Made by a program: the position numbers and the translations under genes
Shown: one piece after another, positions 1 through 5,637 of the stretch
How positions within the stretch are numbered: position 1 is the stretch's first letter
How the letters are laid out: each line of letters opens with the position of its first letter
Source of the DNA: Ignavibacteriales bacterium CG12_big_fil_rev_8_21_14_0_65_30_8
GTDB lineage: Bacteria; Bacteroidota; Ignavibacteria; Ignavibacteriales; Ignavibacteriaceae
Reading direction: 5' to 3'
NCBI GenBank assembly: GCA_002783525.1
Contig: PFGS01000208.1
Span: forward strand, 1 to 5,637
DNA: 5,637 nucleotides
The notes under the pieces: model-generated
Seen by the model: the letters and a program-made list of their open reading frames with translations, nothing else
What the model was told of the DNA's origin: nothing
Database searches by the model: none

Positions 1-3000
1 TGCTAATCCAACTGAAATAGAATCCCGTGTGGCAGAACCTTTAGAAAAAATGATGACAAATATTCCGGGTGTTGAATATGTTTATTCTACCTCTATGCCC
101 GGAATGGTGATGGTAACGGTTCAGTTTTATGTAAATGAAGATTTTGAAAGAAGCGTAGTTAAACTTTATAACGAGATAATGAAAAATATGGATAAAATGC
201 CGAAAGGTGTTTCAATGCCTCTTGTAAAAACTCGTTCAATTGATGATGTACCTATTTTAAGTTTTTCGTTGTGGAGTAAGGAATACGATGATTACCAGTT
301 AAGGAGAATTGCTTCGGAATTATCTAATGAGATAAATAAAGTAAAAAATGTTTCTGAAGTTAAAATAATTGGAGGCAGAAAAAGGAAATTAAACATCAAG
401 CTGGATAAGGATAAAATGGCAGGCTTGCATGTTGATCCATTAATAGTAATGATGAACATACAAAAATCAAATCATCAATCTATTTCAGGAAAGTTTAATA
501 ATAATGATAAAGACTATTTTGTAAAAACCGGAAATTTTTTAAAAAATAAATCTGATCTGGAAAATCTAGTTGTCGGTGTTTTTAACGGCAGTCCGGTTTA
601 CTTAAGTAGTGTTGCACAAATTACCGATGGTCCGGAAGATCCGGAAAATTATACGAGTTACGGTCTTAGTTTAACTAACACTAATAAAACCGATATTAAA
701 GATGGTATTGAATTTCCATCTGTAACTTTATCTGTTTCAAAGATAAAAAATTCAGATGCAAAGGTAATTTCAAAAGAAGTAATTAATAAGATAGAATATT
801 TAAAAGGTAAAGTAATACCGGCAAATGTAATTGTTACTGTCACAAGAAATTATGGAAATACAGCTTCAGAAAAAGTTGAAGAATTACTTACTCACCTGCT
901 TGTAGCAATTCTTGCAGCATCTTTTATTGTTGCTTTGTTTCTTGGATGGCGCGGAGGTTTGGTTGTGCTTGCATCAGTTCCAATAACTTTTTCGCTTACT
1001 CTTTTTGTCTATTATATGTTCGGCTATACGTTGAATAGAATCACATTGTTTGCCTTGGTTTTTGTTACAGGTATTGTTGTGGATGATTCAATAATTATAG
1101 TAGAGAACATGCACCGCCACTTTAAAATGAAAAAACAAACAAGATATCAGGCTGCTTTAACTTCCATTGATGAAGTTGGTAATCCGACCATTCTTTCTAC
1201 CTTCACAGTTATAGCTGCTATTTTACCTATGGCTTTTGTAAGTGGTTTAATGGGACCATATATGGCTCCGATGCCGATCGGCGCTTCACTATCAACATTC
1301 TTTTCATTATTGGTTGCATTAGTGATCACTCCGTACATAGCATTTAAATTTCTTAAAACAAAAGATGAACATACAAACACAGAAAAGAAATATGATATAA
1401 AAGACAGACCCATATATAAATTTTATGAAAAAACTATGAGCCCATTAATGGAAAGTACAAAAAGAAGGTGGGTGTTAATTTTCAGTGTAGTTTTTTTACT
1501 TCTTGCTTCGGTTACGTTGGTGTATTTTAAATTAGTCACGGTTAAAATGCTTCCGTTCGATAACAAAAATGAGATACAGGTAATTATAGATATGCCCGAA
1601 GGTACTACTTTAGAGAGAACCGCTGCTGTAACCAAAGAAATTGCTGGTTATTTAAGAACCGTTCCCGAAGTGGTAAATTACCAGACTTATGTAGGTACCG
1701 CTGCTCCAATTAATTTTAATGGTTTGGTTAGACATTATGATTTAAGAAGAGGATCAAATGTTGCAGATATACAAATTAATTTATTGGATAAAGGTGACCG
1801 ATCCGAACAAAGTCACGATATCGCAAAAAAAATAAGACCCGGTATCGATAAAATTGCTAAATACTTTAATGCTAATGTTAAAATTGCCGAAGTTCCGCCC
1901 GGACCTCCCGTACTTTCCACATTAGTCGCAGAAGTTTACGGTCCGAATTACCAGGCACAAATTGATTACGCAAAAAAACTTAAAAACATTTTTGAGAACA
2001 CAAATGGTGTTGTTGATGTAGATTGGTATGTTGAAGGTGATCAAACAGAATATAAATTTGTAATTAATAAAAAGAAAGCAGCCATTTTAGGGGTAACATC
2101 AGAACAGATAGTTGGTGTTATGGGCATCTCTTTAAACGGAAAGGATGTCTCTCTGCTTTATCAACCAAATGAAGATGATCCATTATATATTAACATCAGA
2201 CTAAAAGAAGATCAAAGATCTGATATCAATAATTTAAAAGGAATAAAAGTTATGTCAAATACAGGTAACTTAATTCCAATATCAGAACTCGTTGAAATTA
2301 AAAATAAAATTCACGACAAAAGTATTTACAGAAAAAATCAAAAAAGAGTAGTATATGTAACGGGAGATATTGCGGGTAGATTAGAAAGTCCTATTTATGC
2401 AATTCAAAGTATTGATGATAAAATAAATGAACTAAATGAAAAGGAAGGACTTAATGTTGAACAATTTTACACTCATCAACCCGAAATAGAAGAAAATGTA
2501 TCTGTTAAATGGGACGGTGAATGGCAAATAACTTATGAAGTGTTCAGAGATCTGGGAATCGCTTTTGGAGTGGTTCTGATCGTAATTTATATGTTAATAA
2601 TCGGCTGGTTCCAATCATTTAAAACACCATTTATAATGATGGTTGCAATTCCCCTTTCACTTGTAGGAATTTTAGTAGCTCATTTAATTTTCGGTGCTTT
2701 TTTCACGGCAACATCAATGATCGGTGCTATTGCATTGGCAGGTATTATGGTACGTAATTCAATACTTTTAATAGATTTTATTGAACTGCGCTTAGCTGAT
2801 TCAATACCATTAAAACAGGCTATAATTGAATCCGGAGCTGTAAGAACAACTCCAATTCTTTTAACTGCCGGTGCGGTTATTATCGGAGCTTTTATAATAA
2901 TTTTTGATCCTATTTTTCAAGGCTTGGCTTTGGCATTAATTGGCGGAGCAATTGTATCCACAGCTTTAACCCTGTTGATGGTTCCAATAATTTATTATAT

Positions 3001-3037
3001 GGCAGAACATAAAAAATATGAAACTAATAAAATTTAA
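1..3037 (+). CDS. RND-family efflux transporter permease (AcrB-like inner-membrane pump), 5' truncated
   Basis: Proton-driven inner-membrane pump of a tripartite exporter, normally working with a periplasmic adaptor and an outer-membrane channel; neither partner is in the window. The reading frame is open from base 2, and the residues before the GTG at 29 (NPTEIESRVAEPLEK) match the conserved first porter segment of RND pumps. The GTG is therefore internal, and about 50 residues including TM1 lie upstream. Counting from base 2, 1011 residues are present: first periplasmic domain about 1-295, TM2-TM6 about 297-450, TM7 about 490-510, second periplasmic domain about 511-848, TM8-TM12 about 849-999. 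TM4 carries the proton-relay pair D361-D362 (GIVVDDSIIIVEN). This is HAE1-like and lacks the DFG...DGA form typical of heavy-metal CzcA/CusA pumps. TM10 reads GIMVRNSILLIDF, with R918 where AcrB has K940. The substrate is not deducible. A PII-like gene follows after 14 bases, in an apparent operon. Confidence 0.95.
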   Translation, partial: ANPTEIESRVAEPLEKMMTNIPGVEYVYSTSMPGMVMVTVQFYVNEDFERSVVKLYNEIMKNMDKMPKGVSMPLVKTRSIDDVPILSFSLWSKEYDDYQLRRIASELSNEINKVKNVSEVKIIGGRKRKLNIKLDKDKMAGLHVDPLIVMMNIQKSNHQSISGKFNNNDKDYFVKTGNFLKNKSDLENLVVGVFNGSPVYLSSVAQITDGPEDPENYTSYGLSLTNTNKTDIKDGIEFPSVTLSVSKIKNSDAKVISKEVINKIEYLKGKVIPANVIVTVTRNYGNTASEKVEELLTHLLVAILAASFIVALFLGWRGGLVVLASVPITFSLTLFVYYMFGYTLNRITLFALVFVTGIVVDDSIIIVENMHRHFKMKKQTRYQAALTSIDEVGNPTILSTFTVIAAILPMAFVSGLMGPYMAPMPIGASLSTFFSLLVALVITPYIAFKFLKTKDEHTNTEKKYDIKDRPIYKFYEKTMSPLMESTKRRWVLIFSVVFLLLASVTLVYFKLVTVKMLPFDNKNEIQVIIDMPEGTTLERTAAVTKEIAGYLRTVPEVVNYQTYVGTAAPINFNGLVRHYDLRRGSNVADIQINLLDKGDRSEQSHDIAKKIRPGIDKIAKYFNANVKIAEVPPGPPVLSTLVAEVYGPNYQAQIDYAKKLKNIFENTNGVVDVDWYVEGDQTEYKFVINKKKAAILGVTSEQIVGVMGISLNGKDVSLLYQPNEDDPLYINIRLKEDQRSDINNLKGIKVMSNTGNLIPISELVEIKNKIHDKSIYRKNQKRVVYVTGDIAGRLESPIYAIQSIDDKINELNEKEGLNVEQFYTHQPEIEENVSVKWDGEWQITYEVFRDLGIAFGVVLIVIYMLIIGWFQSFKTPFIMMVAIPLSLVGILVAHLIFGAFFTATSMIGAIALAGIMVRNSILLIDFIELRLADSIPLKQAIIESGAVRTTPILLTAGAVIIGAFIIIFDPIFQGLALALIGGAIVSTALTLLMVPIIYYMAEHKKYETNKI

Positions 3038-3041
3038 AATT

Positions 3042-3047
3042 GAGGAA
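3042..3047 (+). promoter_or_regulatory. Ribosome binding site that fixes the start of the PII-like gene
   Basis: GAGGAA lies 4 bases before the ATG at 3052. An in-frame TTG at 3040 would add four residues, but it sits just before and overlapping this site and has no Shine-Dalgarno of its own (upstream is AAATTTAAAA). The ATG at 3052 is therefore preferred, and it gives a product starting MKIVVIMCV, directly at the first beta strand. Confidence 0.75.
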
Positions 3048-3051
3048 CAAT

Positions 3052-3354
3052 ATGAAAATAGTTGTAATTATGTGCGTTGAAGAATATGCTGATAAAGCCA
3101 GAAAGTTATTAAGAGATTCTAACATTTCTACTTTCAGCGAAGGAGATATCAGAGGTTATCATTTGCCAAAAAATATTTCTACTGATAATTGGTTTGCTGA
3201 TAAACATTCTCCCGAAAATTCTAATTTCTTTTTTACAATGTGTGATGAAGATAAAGCAAAAGAATTGCTCAGTGCAATAAAGCAATGTAAAGTTGAGACA
3301 GAAAATGAACACGTACATGCTTTTCAATTAAACGTGGAAAAATTTATAAATTAA
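3052..3354 (+). CDS. PII-like (ferredoxin-like fold) protein encoded next to an RND pump
   Basis: Small soluble protein of 100 residues, close to the usual PII length. The predicted layout is beta-alpha-beta-beta-alpha-beta: strand 1 MKIVVIMCV (1-9), helix 1 about 10-23, strand 2 about 25-36, a T-loop-like stretch about 37-56 (with W47), strand 3 NSNFFFTMC (56-64), helix 2 about 65-80, strand 4 HVHAFQLNV (87-95). This layout and the AFxLxVE ending resemble PII-like proteins found beside efflux genes; from memory, a PII-like branch (PII-NG) is associated with RND metal pumps. No tyrosine matching the uridylylation site of GlnB is seen in the loop, so a nitrogen-signalling role is not supported. 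C8, C64, C79, H37, H52, H87 and H89 are possible metal or redox ligands. It lies 14 bases after the pump gene and 21 before a DUF2892 gene. By inference it senses a ligand and modulates the pump. Family placement is fairly secure; function is unknown. Confidence 0.75.
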   Translation: MKIVVIMCVEEYADKARKLLRDSNISTFSEGDIRGYHLPKNISTDNWFADKHSPENSNFFFTMCDEDKAKELLSAIKQCKVETENEHVHAFQLNVEKFIN

Positions 3355-3362
3355 AAATATAA

Positions 3363-3367
3363 AAGGA
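3363..3367 (+). promoter_or_regulatory. Ribosome binding site of the DUF2892-type gene
   Basis: AAGGA sits 8 bases upstream of the ATG at 3376, within the 21-base gap after the PII-like gene. Its presence supports translation of the short 58-codon reading frame that follows. Confidence 0.65.
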
Positions 3368-3375
3368 AAATAATT

Positions 3376-3552
3376 ATGGAACATTTAATAAGACGATTTG
3401 CCGGTTTAATGATTTTAGGCAGTTTAGCACTAGGTTATTTTGTTTCGCCTTATTGGTTTTTATTAACTGCTTTTGTTGGCTTAAATCTTACTCAATCATC
3501 ATTTACAAAATGGTGTTTGCTGGAAAACATTTTGAGAAAAATGAAAAAATAG
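3376..3552 (+). CDS. Small membrane protein, DUF2892 / YgaP-like transmembrane domain
   Basis: A 58-residue protein beginning MEHLIRRFAGLMILGSLALG and ending in a basic tail (ILRKMKK). It has two hydrophobic segments, about residues 9-24 and 27-40, with a positively charged start (R6, R7) that suggests a cytoplasmic N-terminus and a helical hairpin in the inner membrane. The pattern of R-x-AG, a second helix, then GLNLTQSSFTKWCLLENIL matches the DUF2892 family, whose usual ending is GLNLLQ-x-x-FTGFCP followed by L. Here the proline after the cysteine is replaced by leucine (C47-L48). DUF2892 domains also occur fused to rhodanese in E. coli YgaP, but no rhodanese is present here. An AAGGA site precedes the ATG, and the gene is the last of the apparent pump / PII-like / DUF2892 operon. 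Its role is unknown; it may be a membrane partner of the pump or the PII-like protein. Confidence 0.8.
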   Translation: MEHLIRRFAGLMILGSLALGYFVSPYWFLLTAFVGLNLTQSSFTKWCLLENILRKMKK

Positions 3553-3572
3553 TATTTGTATATTACAAATAC
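3552..3572 (+). repeat. Perfect 9-bp inverted repeat (hairpin) at the end of the efflux operon
   Basis: The arms GTATTTGTA (3552-3560) and TACAAATAC (3564-3572) are exact reverse complements separated by TAT. The left arm begins on the last base of the DUF2892 stop codon. Only two of the nine pairs are G-C, and no T-run follows on the + strand, so it is not a classic intrinsic terminator in that direction. Read on the - strand, the hairpin is followed by TATTTTTTCAT, which is more terminator-like, but no - strand gene ends here. It could be a weak transcript end, an mRNA 3'-stabilising hairpin, or a dyad operator. Confidence 0.55.
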
Positions 3573-3602
3573 CGCTAAACACATAGTCCAACTTTACTAA
3601 CG

Positions 3603-3642
3603 AATTATATATGTCTATTTTAGCTAACCTTTTTATATAATT
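3603..3642 (+). repeat. AT-only inverted repeat in the intergenic region
   Basis: AATTATATA (3603-3611) and TATATAATT (3634-3642) are exact reverse complements, 22 bases apart. The right arm contains the proposed -10 box. With no G or C in either arm, chance is a realistic explanation in AT-rich DNA. If real, it could be a regulator site flanking the promoter of the methyltransferase genes. Confidence 0.25.
3636..3641 (+). promoter_or_regulatory. Candidate -10 box of a leaderless promoter for the methyltransferase operon
   Basis: TATAAT, a perfect match to the sigma-70 -10 consensus, ends 8 bases before the ATG at 3650, so transcription would begin at or within a base or two of the start codon. 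No convincing -35 hexamer is seen 16-18 bases upstream (GTCTAT and neighbours). The stretch 3630-3649 has one G and no Shine-Dalgarno. The 97-base gap and the preceding hairpin fit a new transcription unit starting here. The box is AT-rich in an AT-rich background, so support is moderate. Confidence 0.4.
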
Positions 3643-3649
3643 AATAGTA

Positions 3650-4363
3650 ATGGACTCTCTAAACACAAAATATCTTCCCGGCGGTTTTGACCAATTTATT
3701 CATTTTGATAAAATAGTAGAATTTGATAATAAGAAGATATTATTTATAGGATTTGGACTGGAAAAACTCTTGCTCAAAGTTGATCTTTCAAAATTTTCAT
3801 CCGTCTATTTTATTGTTGATGATCACGAATCTCTGATGAACTCACGCTTAATTCTTGCTGATAATAAAAATATAAATATAAGAATGATGGAATTTGACAA
3901 CACTGATTTTGAGTCGGAAGAATTTGACTTGGTTTACAGTCAAGGTTCACACCAAAACGAAATGAAAAACAAAACGGTAAAAGAGATTAAAAGGATACTA
4001 AAACCCGAAGGAATTTTTTGCCTGGGTGAATCGGTAAAACTGGAAGATGAACTTCCCCAATTTATTTCGGACCTTTATTCTATCTATGAAATTGAACCAC
4101 TCCTAAATGATAAATTTATATCATATTATTCTGAAAGAAAATTTGAAGTTATTTATGAATTAGATCTTTCTTATACATTAAAAAAATATTACAAAAGCTG
4201 GGACGATCTACTGAATGAAAATCTGAAAAAACTTACTGATGATGAGAAGCAGCAGAACAAAAAAATTTTAAGAAGAATTGCTCACGAATCAAAAGCGTAT
4301 TTGGATCTGGGAGGTTTTAGATATATGGGATTCAAAATGTTGATATTAAAAAAAGGATTGTGA
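3650..4363 (+). CDS. Class I SAM-dependent methyltransferase-like protein
   Basis: A soluble 237-residue protein without signal peptide or membrane segment. It has the outline of a Rossmann-type methyltransferase: strand 1 and glycine loop KKILFIGFGLEK (28-39), strand 2 ending in an acidic pair VDD (56-58), strand 4 FDLVYSQGS (92-100), then KEIKRILKPEGIFCLGE (111-127), the usual post-motif helix and strand 5. The glycine motif is atypical: GFGLEK replaces the usual GxGxG, so SAM binding may be altered or lost. The C-terminal part (about 128-237) is rich in charged residues and would carry substrate specificity; I do not recognise it. The ATG is forced, since an in-frame TAA lies at 3638-3640 and no other start codon intervenes. 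No ribosome binding site precedes it. The stop overlaps the start of the rlmD-like gene (TGATG), implying co-translation. The substrate is unknown; a small molecule or a translation component are both possible. Confidence 0.75.
   Translation: MDSLNTKYLPGGFDQFIHFDKIVEFDNKKILFIGFGLEKLLLKVDLSKFSSVYFIVDDHESLMNSRLILADNKNINIRMMEFDNTDFESEEFDLVYSQGSHQNEMKNKTVKEIKRILKPEGIFCLGESVKLEDELPQFISDLYSIYEIEPLLNDKFISYYSERKFEVIYELDLSYTLKKYYKSWDDLLNENLKKLTDDEKQQNKKILRRIAHESKAYLDLGGFRYMGFKMLILKKGL
4352..4357 (+). promoter_or_regulatory. Ribosome binding site of the rlmD-like gene, inside the upstream gene
   Basis: AAAGGA lies within the last codons of the methyltransferase-like gene, 5 bases before the ATG at 4363. 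Together with the TGATG stop-start overlap it indicates translational coupling and fixes the start of the downstream gene. Confidence 0.65.
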
Positions 4364-5637
4364 TGCAAAAAGGCGATTTAATTGAACTGACAATTGAGGA
4401 TTATGCTTTTGAAGGAAAAGGAATTGCTAGAATTGAAAAAGAAAGCGACGAAGAACAGAGATCAAAATATGTTGTGTTTGTTGTCGGCGCTTATCCCGGG
4501 GATAAAGTAAATGCAAGACTTATAAAAGTTAAAAAATCTTATGCTGAGGCTAAATGTATAGAAGTAATTGAAAGATCAGTTCTGCGGACTGATGCAAAAT
4601 GTAAATTTTTTGGTCATTGCGGCGGTTGTAATCAACAGGATTTAGATTATCTCAATCAAATAAAATTTAAGAAACTGCAAGTTGAAAATGTTTTTAAAAC
4701 AATAGGTGGTTTTGATGAAATAAATATAGAAGAAATTATTCCATCTGAAAAAATTTACTTCTACAGAAATAAAATGGAATTCTCTTTTAGTAAAATAAGA
4801 TGGCTTACGCTTGATGAAATTAAATCCGATAAAACTATTGACAGAGATTTTGCACTCGGACTCCACATTCCAAGAATTTTTGATAAAGTTTTAGACATTG
4901 ACGAATGCTTTTTGCAATCCGAAGAGAGCAATAAGATTTTGAATTTTACTCGAGAGTTTTTTAAAAACAGAAAGACTTCCATTTACTCCACCAAAAATCA
5001 CAAAGGATATTTAAGAAATCTTGTTATCCGTCAATCACAGCACTTTGATGAATTGATGGTAAATATTGTTACATCCGAAGAAAATGACGAACTGATAAGT
5101 GAATACAGTGAGAAGTTAAAAATAGAAGTACCTCAGATAACAACAATTATAAATAACATAAATCTTAAAAAAGCTAATGTTGCCATAGGCGATTATGAAA
5201 AAGTTTTTTTAGGTGAAGGTTTTATAAATGATACTATTGGGAAATATAGTTTTAGGGTAAGTGCAAATTCTTTTTTTCAGACAAACACAATTCAGGCAGA
5301 ACATCTTTACAATACAGCTCTTGATTTTGCAGATCTACAAGGAGATGAAGTAGTGTACGATTTATATTCCGGTACAGGAACTATCTCAATTTTTGTCTCC
5401 GGAAAAGCAAAAGCAGTTTACGGATTTGAAAATGTACAGTCATCCATTACAGACGCCAAACAAAATGCAGAACTGAATAAAATTGATAATGTACATTTTT
5501 ATGAAGCTAATTTGTATAAAACATTTTTACCGATTGTAAACCAAAATAATTTACCAAAGGCGCATACTATTATTATTGACCCACCGAGAAACGGAATGCA
5601 CAAAAACACTGTTGCTGATGTGCTAGAACTAAACCCA
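4363..5637 (+). CDS. rlmD: 23S rRNA (uracil-C5)-methyltransferase, RlmD/RumA type, 3' truncated
   Basis: SAM-dependent enzyme making 5-methyluridine in 23S rRNA; in E. coli RlmD the target is U1939. The 425 residues present make up about nine tenths of the family length. A TRAM RNA-binding domain spans about 1-70 (MQKGDLIELTIEDYAFEGKG opens it). The iron-sulfur cysteines are C80, C86, C89 (CX5CGGC) and C182, in the same arrangement as the [4Fe-4S] ligands of E. coli RlmD. The methyltransferase domain shows FFQTN (304-308), the SAM loop DLYSGTGT (333-340) and DPPRNG (406-411). The catalytic cysteine of the SCNP motif and the general-base glutamate lie beyond the window edge. TrmA is unlikely because of the cluster cysteines and TRAM domain. 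Assignment to U1939 rather than another position, as in RlmC or RlmCD, is inference. The start is the ATG overlapping the preceding stop by one base. Confidence 0.93.
   Translation, partial: MQKGDLIELTIEDYAFEGKGIARIEKESDEEQRSKYVVFVVGAYPGDKVNARLIKVKKSYAEAKCIEVIERSVLRTDAKCKFFGHCGGCNQQDLDYLNQIKFKKLQVENVFKTIGGFDEINIEEIIPSEKIYFYRNKMEFSFSKIRWLTLDEIKSDKTIDRDFALGLHIPRIFDKVLDIDECFLQSEESNKILNFTREFFKNRKTSIYSTKNHKGYLRNLVIRQSQHFDELMVNIVTSEENDELISEYSEKLKIEVPQITTIINNINLKKANVAIGDYEKVFLGEGFINDTIGKYSFRVSANSFFQTNTIQAEHLYNTALDFADLQGDEVVYDLYSGTGTISIFVSGKAKAVYGFENVQSSITDAKQNAELNKIDNVHFYEANLYKTFLPIVNQNNLPKAHTIIIDPPRNGMHKNTVADVLELNP

Noticed and set aside
29..31. GTG as the start codon of the RND gene
   Set aside because: The frame stays open to base 2 and the residues before it continue the conserved first porter segment, so the GTG is an internal valine and the gene begins upstream of the window.
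534..547. 14-bp palindrome of T-run and A-run inside the RND gene
   Set aside because: It encodes part of N-F-L-K-N-K in frame and is explained by AT-rich codon choice; no sign of frameshift, since the protein reads through normally.
658..1635. Reading frames on the - strand within the RND gene
   Set aside because: They lie wholly inside a strongly supported gene, resemble no family I know, and lack ribosome binding sites; they are antisense shadows.
1..3037. Heavy-metal (CzcA/CusA) assignment of the pump
   Set aside because: TM4 has the Asp-Asp VVDDS motif rather than the DFG...DGA form of heavy-metal RND pumps, so metal export cannot be claimed from the sequence.
3040..3042. TTG as an alternative start of the PII-like gene
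   Set aside because: It overlaps the ribosome binding site that serves the ATG at 3052 and has none itself; the extra residues would precede the first beta strand.
4642..4982. Two overlapping reading frames on the - strand within the rlmD-like gene
   Set aside because: The + strand frame has clear RlmD motifs throughout; the antisense frames are short, Phe/Ser/Lys-rich and overlap each other.
1..5637. CRISPR arrays, tRNA or rRNA genes, insertion sequences
   Set aside because: No spaced direct repeats, tRNA-like cloverleaf, rRNA-like stretch or transposase motif was seen; nearly the whole window is covered by five coding regions, with only a 97-base gap as the longest non-coding stretch.

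Overview
The window is AT-rich (about one third G+C, estimated by eye) and carries five genes, all on the + strand, in two groups. Both end genes are cut by the window edges. Gene content and protein style (an RND pump with a small PII-like neighbour, and a four-cysteine RlmD-type rRNA methyltransferase) fit a low-GC Gram-negative bacterium. Bacteroidota, Ignavibacteriota or a relative is my best guess, made from general resemblance and not from a search.

Group 1 (bases 1-3552) looks like the 3' part of an efflux operon. It starts with the inner-membrane permease of a tripartite RND exporter, missing only about 50 N-terminal residues. After 14 bases comes a 100-residue protein with the layout of the PII/ferredoxin-like superfamily. 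After 21 more bases comes a 58-residue two-helix membrane protein of the DUF2892 (YgaP-like) type. The last two genes each have a purine-rich ribosome binding site. The likely logic is a pump, a soluble trimeric PII-like sensor or regulator, and a small membrane partner. The pump's substrate cannot be read from the sequence. Its TM4 motif is the HAE1-like Asp-Asp type, not the heavy-metal (CzcA/CusA) type.

Bases 3553-3649 are non-coding. A perfect 9-bp inverted repeat abuts the stop codon of group 1. A TATAAT box lies 8 bases before the first ATG of group 2, with no ribosome binding site between them, which suggests a leaderless start.

Group 2 (3650-5637) is a 237-residue class I methyltransferase-like protein with a degenerate SAM-binding glycine motif. 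It overlaps by one base (TGATG) with a 23S rRNA uracil-C5 methyltransferase of the RlmD/RumA type. The latter shows a TRAM domain, four cluster cysteines and SAM motifs, but runs off the window before its catalytic cysteine.

The most interesting element is the RND / PII-like / DUF2892 cassette, a plausible ligand-gated efflux module. The remaining signals are smaller: an Arg in place of the usual TM10 Lys of the pump, conserved-looking Cys/His residues in the PII-like protein, the candidate leaderless promoter, and the coupling of an atypical methyltransferase to rlmD.
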